From positions 1 through 40,599 of the IMG/VR virus record IMGVR_UViG_3300037882_001453: a DNA stretch of 40,599 nt; one strand, 5' to 3'. Position numbers and translations under genes: made by a program. This DNA comes from a virus. Below the pieces are notes generated by a model. It saw nothing but the letters and a program-made list of their open reading frames with translations, was not told where the DNA came from and did not search any database. Positions 38,937-40,599 of the stretch are shown here, one piece after another. The stretch's first letter is position 1. Each line of letters begins with the position of its first letter.

Positions 38937-39743
38937 TTACAGGTTGCTAAGGATTTCCTGGAACTTAGCTAAACCTTCTGCTGTCTTAGGTCCGTAAATA
39001 CCATCCACCGTGTACGGATACAGATTAGCATCCTTGAGCATTTGCTGGAAACTTGCAACAGCCGCTTGAGTCTTGGGGCCATAAACACCGTCCGCAGGAC
39101 TTTGGTTGAAACCAAAGAAAATGAGGATGTTTTGCAAATCAAAAACAGCACTGTTCCTGTTACCAATAGTTAACGTTGGTGCGGGATTATTAAACACCAC
39201 AGGATTAGGGTTGTAATCAGCAGAAAGGCTGCCATTATCCACCAGTTTCTGTAAGGCTTCGCCGGGGCAAGCTGTTGCTCTAATTTGTCTGTGACCAACT
39301 ACTTCAGTACCATTAGGGTACAAGTACAAACTGCAAGCTCTTGCAAACTTGATACCTTCAATCATGGCCTTAGTAATCTTGTCATCTACTCCAACAAGAA
39401 CTAAAATTGAAACGTATCTTCTGTTCATCATTGGATCAGAAGCAGAGTTTGCTCCACCTCTGTTAATCAAACCTCTACAAACAACAACCTCACCCGTCGG
39501 TGTGACAGCCAGGTTATACATAATGTCCGAGATTCTCTTAACGTCCATGTCGTGCGACATAACAGACCGGAGCAAATCAAATGGGTCGTTATTAGCGGTA
39601 GTTTTCATACCGGTGTAGTGAATTGCCACACCCTTAACTTCGGACGCTACGAAATTGGGCAAACCGTCTACTTCGTCATCTAAGTCTACTTTTTCATTTC
39701 TCGGAATGCGGCTCGTCCAATCCGCTCGGTTAACTACCTTCAT
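38937..39743 (-). CDS. Endolysin: N-acetylmuramoyl-L-alanine amidase with peptidoglycan-binding repeats
   Basis: The 268-residue protein has an Amidase_2 domain with zinc ligands His near 42 (AIHYTG), His near 150 in GHRQIRATACPG and Cys near 158. Two PG_binding_1 repeats follow, one with DGVYGPKTQAAVASFQQML near 217-236 and another with DGIYGPKTAEGLAKFQ near 246-261. It cleaves the amide bond between muramic acid and the stem peptide at the end of infection. No signal peptide is seen, so a holin is needed. Confidence 0.93.
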   Translation of the reverse strand: MKVVNRADWTSRIPRNEKVDLDDEVDGLPNFVASEVKGVAIHYTGMKTTANNDPFDLLRSVMSHDMDVKRISDIMYNLAVTPTGEVVVCRGLINRGGANSASDPMMNRRYVSILVLVGVDDKITKAMIEGIKFARACSLYLYPNGTEVVGHRQIRATACPGEALQKLVDNGSLSADYNPNPVVFNNPAPTLTIGNRNSAVFDLQNILIFFGFNQSPADGVYGPKTQAAVASFQQMLKDANLYPYTVDGIYGPKTAEGLAKFQEILSNL

Positions 39744-40357
39744 GCGTTTAACTCCTTCAAAATAGTGACTGAATCAAGTTCATCAGCCAGCTCGGCTAAA
39801 ATTACAGGGGATACTTTAGATGCTAGAAATTCCATCATCTTAGCAATTACAAGCCCAAGGTTAACTTGTGTTTCCTGGTTAGGTCGGTAAACACCAGTCA
39901 TCTCGTGAACGTGTTTAATTGAAGCCAAGTCCCCTGCTTCAACGTTTCTCGCTAGGCTAGTCTTGGCACTCAGTAATACTGTGCCGAAACTTTCATCCAG
40001 CATTTGCTGGTAGTATTCTCTGTATTTAGGAATTCTGAGGAAACCTTGCCACTGCTGCGTTGTCAAATTCGCGTCCTTGAGTTTTACAGGGGTTGTTCTT
40101 TTATCTCCTGTAACAGTCATCAAGTTGCAAGCTAGTACAAATTCAGCTGGAAACTCATCTTCATCAAAGACAAGCTCAAAAGGAGGTAAACCCCGTTTTT
40201 CTAAGGCCAAGGAAATATCAGTTAAAAGATTTTCTAACTCTTCTGAAGAAAGCTCGAATTTTTCCAGTAGTACGTGCTTCTCAGGGTACTTACCTGTAAG
40301 CATTTGACTTGTCTCACAAAAAGTGAGAACTCTTGTTCGTGTGTCGCTAAAAGCCAT
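39740..40357 (-). CDS. terS: Terminase small subunit
   Basis: The 205-residue helical protein has a helix-rich N-terminal half (SSEELENLLTDISLALEK), a central WQGFLRIPKYREYYQQMLDES, and a KTSLARNVEAGDLASIKHVHEMTGVY region that matches the oligomerisation core of small terminases. It is the first gene of the leftward arm, separated from terL by the lysis genes, an uncommon order. It would recognise the packaging site, possibly in the adjacent control region. Confidence 0.65.
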   Translation of the reverse strand: MAFSDTRTRVLTFCETSQMLTGKYPEKHVLLEKFELSSEELENLLTDISLALEKRGLPPFELVFDEDEFPAEFVLACNLMTVTGDKRTTPVKLKDANLTTQQWQGFLRIPKYREYYQQMLDESFGTVLLSAKTSLARNVEAGDLASIKHVHEMTGVYRPNQETQVNLGLVIAKMMEFLASKVSPVILAELADELDSVTILKELNA

Positions 40358-40387
40358 TTTCCACCTAAAATTTCTGTAGGTATTTCA

Positions 40388-40416
40388 AAGATACAATGTT
40401 TTGTTACTTTTGTAAA
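40388..40416 (-). promoter_or_regulatory. Promoter for the structural/lysis arm
   Basis: On the minus strand TTTACA (40416-40411) and TATCTT (40393-40388) are separated by exactly 17 bases and lie about 30 bases before the small terminase ATG. This is a good host-type sigma-70 promoter. It is the only strong promoter found upstream of the leftward arm. Confidence 0.65.
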
Positions 40417-40453
40417 GTTTTGAATTTTAAAAATAATTTTTCAGAAGTTTGTG

Positions 40454-40459
40454 TATACT
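40454..40459 (+). promoter_or_regulatory. Possible rightward early promoter
   Basis: TATACT is the same -10 hexamer as in the leaderless WhiB promoter and is followed by TAGGTGTTACG. No good -35 lies at 16-18 bases. It would drive the early genes that continue at base 1 if the genome is circular. Confidence 0.35.
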
Positions 40460-40505
40460 TAGGTGTTACGAGCACTCACTACGTTCGTCCATCGCACTAG
40501 TGGGT

Positions 40506-40556
40506 GTGGGGGATCAACCTACCCCCTCCCCCCATGAATAGGAATGGTTCCTATTC
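40506..40556 (+). promoter_or_regulatory. G-run, C-run and perfect palindrome in the control region
   Basis: A GGGGG run (about 40508-40512) faces a CCCCC run (about 40522-40526), and directly after ATG 40534 lies GAATAGGAA-TGG-TTCCTATTC (40536-40556), a perfect 9-bp palindrome. Runs like these and a strong palindrome between divergent promoters fit an operator, a packaging site or a replication origin. The rest of 40358-40599 holds only the two promoters. The alternative reading is a hairpin within the small gene's start. Confidence 0.5.
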
Positions 40557-40599
40557 CCAAATAATAATAAGTCTCAATGGTATTGATGTCTTGTTGCAA
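40534..40599 (+). CDS. 5' part of the small gene that crosses the map ends
   Basis: The frame from ATG 40534 encodes 22 residues (MNRNGSYSQIIISLNG, then IDVLLQ) to the window edge. Joined to base 1 it runs on into RMEQAIKES without a stop, for a total of about 70 residues. There is no Shine-Dalgarno sequence before 40534 and the start is inside a palindrome, so the true start could be farther downstream. It is included because the continuity across the joint is striking. Confidence 0.45.
   Translation, partial: MNRNGSYSQIIISLNGIDVLLQ

Larger units (their letters stand above)
48..40090. repeat. Dispersed octamer TTTACAGG/CCTGTAAA, at least 34 copies
   Basis: Plus-strand TTTACAGG or its complement starts at 48, 2673, 5600, 5640, 6222, 7551, 7612, 9682, 10013, 12998, 13341, 13922, 14260, 14912, 16091, 18037, 18457, 18764, 19830, 21549, 21855, 23101, 23652, 25370, 27075, 29062, 29176, 30627, 35158, 35447, 36578, 37068, 38936 and 40083. 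Composition predicts about 2. A further 25 or more copies of the heptamer TTACAGG lack only the first T. It occurs in all reading frames, on both strands and in noncoding DNA, and is absent from the capsid gene and the acidic protein gene at 6471. This points to a DNA-level or RNA-level signal. Confidence 0.75.

Noticed and set aside
1-40599. CRISPR array, insertion sequence or integrase/attachment site
   Set aside because: No regularly spaced repeats, transposase or integrase motifs were seen; the octamer is dispersed and irregular, and the tRNA-like elements have no integrase nearby.

Overview
The window reads as the complete genome of a short-tailed (podovirus-type) phage of about 40.6 kb, probably a circular map cut at an arbitrary point: a small plus-strand reading frame that opens at 40534 runs off the right edge and continues in frame into the one that ends at 147. 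Two WhiB-type iron-sulfur regulators, a family essentially confined to Actinobacteria and their phages, point to an actinobacterial host. The base composition is low in GC, roughly 40 percent by eye, so a low-GC actinobacterium (for example a freshwater lineage) is a reasonable inference, but nothing here names the host.

Layout. The left half (1-19592) is transcribed rightward. It holds: an early block of tightly coupled small genes, several duplicated, with an SNF2-type helicase (1-6360); an acidic, probably abundant protein behind its own promoter and palindrome (6361-7247); an accessory island of tRNAs, structured RNA and secreted proteins (7250-10370); and a replication and recombination block with oligoribonuclease, Cas4/RecB-type nuclease, RecA-like ATPase, SSB-like protein, primase-helicase, family A DNA polymerase, WhiB, secreted lysozyme-like protein and RuvC-type resolvase (10372-18781). 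The right half (40357-19478) is transcribed leftward and is the virion and lysis arm: small terminase, amidase endolysin, two membrane proteins, large terminase, zinc-ribbon protein, portal, scaffold, major capsid protein, a terminator, then decoration, connector, nozzle, tail fibre and a 1131-residue ejection protein. The arms converge at 19.5 kb with antisense overlaps and diverge from a control region at 40358-40599. No phage RNA polymerase gene is seen, so host RNA polymerase, probably redirected by the WhiB proteins, must serve all promoters.

The most unusual signals are: (1) the octamer TTTACAGG, seen at least 34 times on the two strands against about two expected from composition; (2) an approximately 1.2-kb island (7288-8511) of nested stems, with two tRNA-like multi-arm folds wrapped around real tRNA genes; (3) a 49-nt tRNA-like element with acceptor, D-like and T arms but no anticodon arm; (4) two tRNA genes whose 3' ends lie exactly two bases before the ATG of the next gene; (5) a DGERH motif shared by the secreted lysozyme-like protein and, in two copies, an internal virion protein; and (6) long perfect hairpins before the primase-helicase gene and inside the terminase gene.

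Everything here comes from reading the sequence. Function calls rest on recognisable motifs and gene order, not on database searches. Counts and pairings were made by eye.
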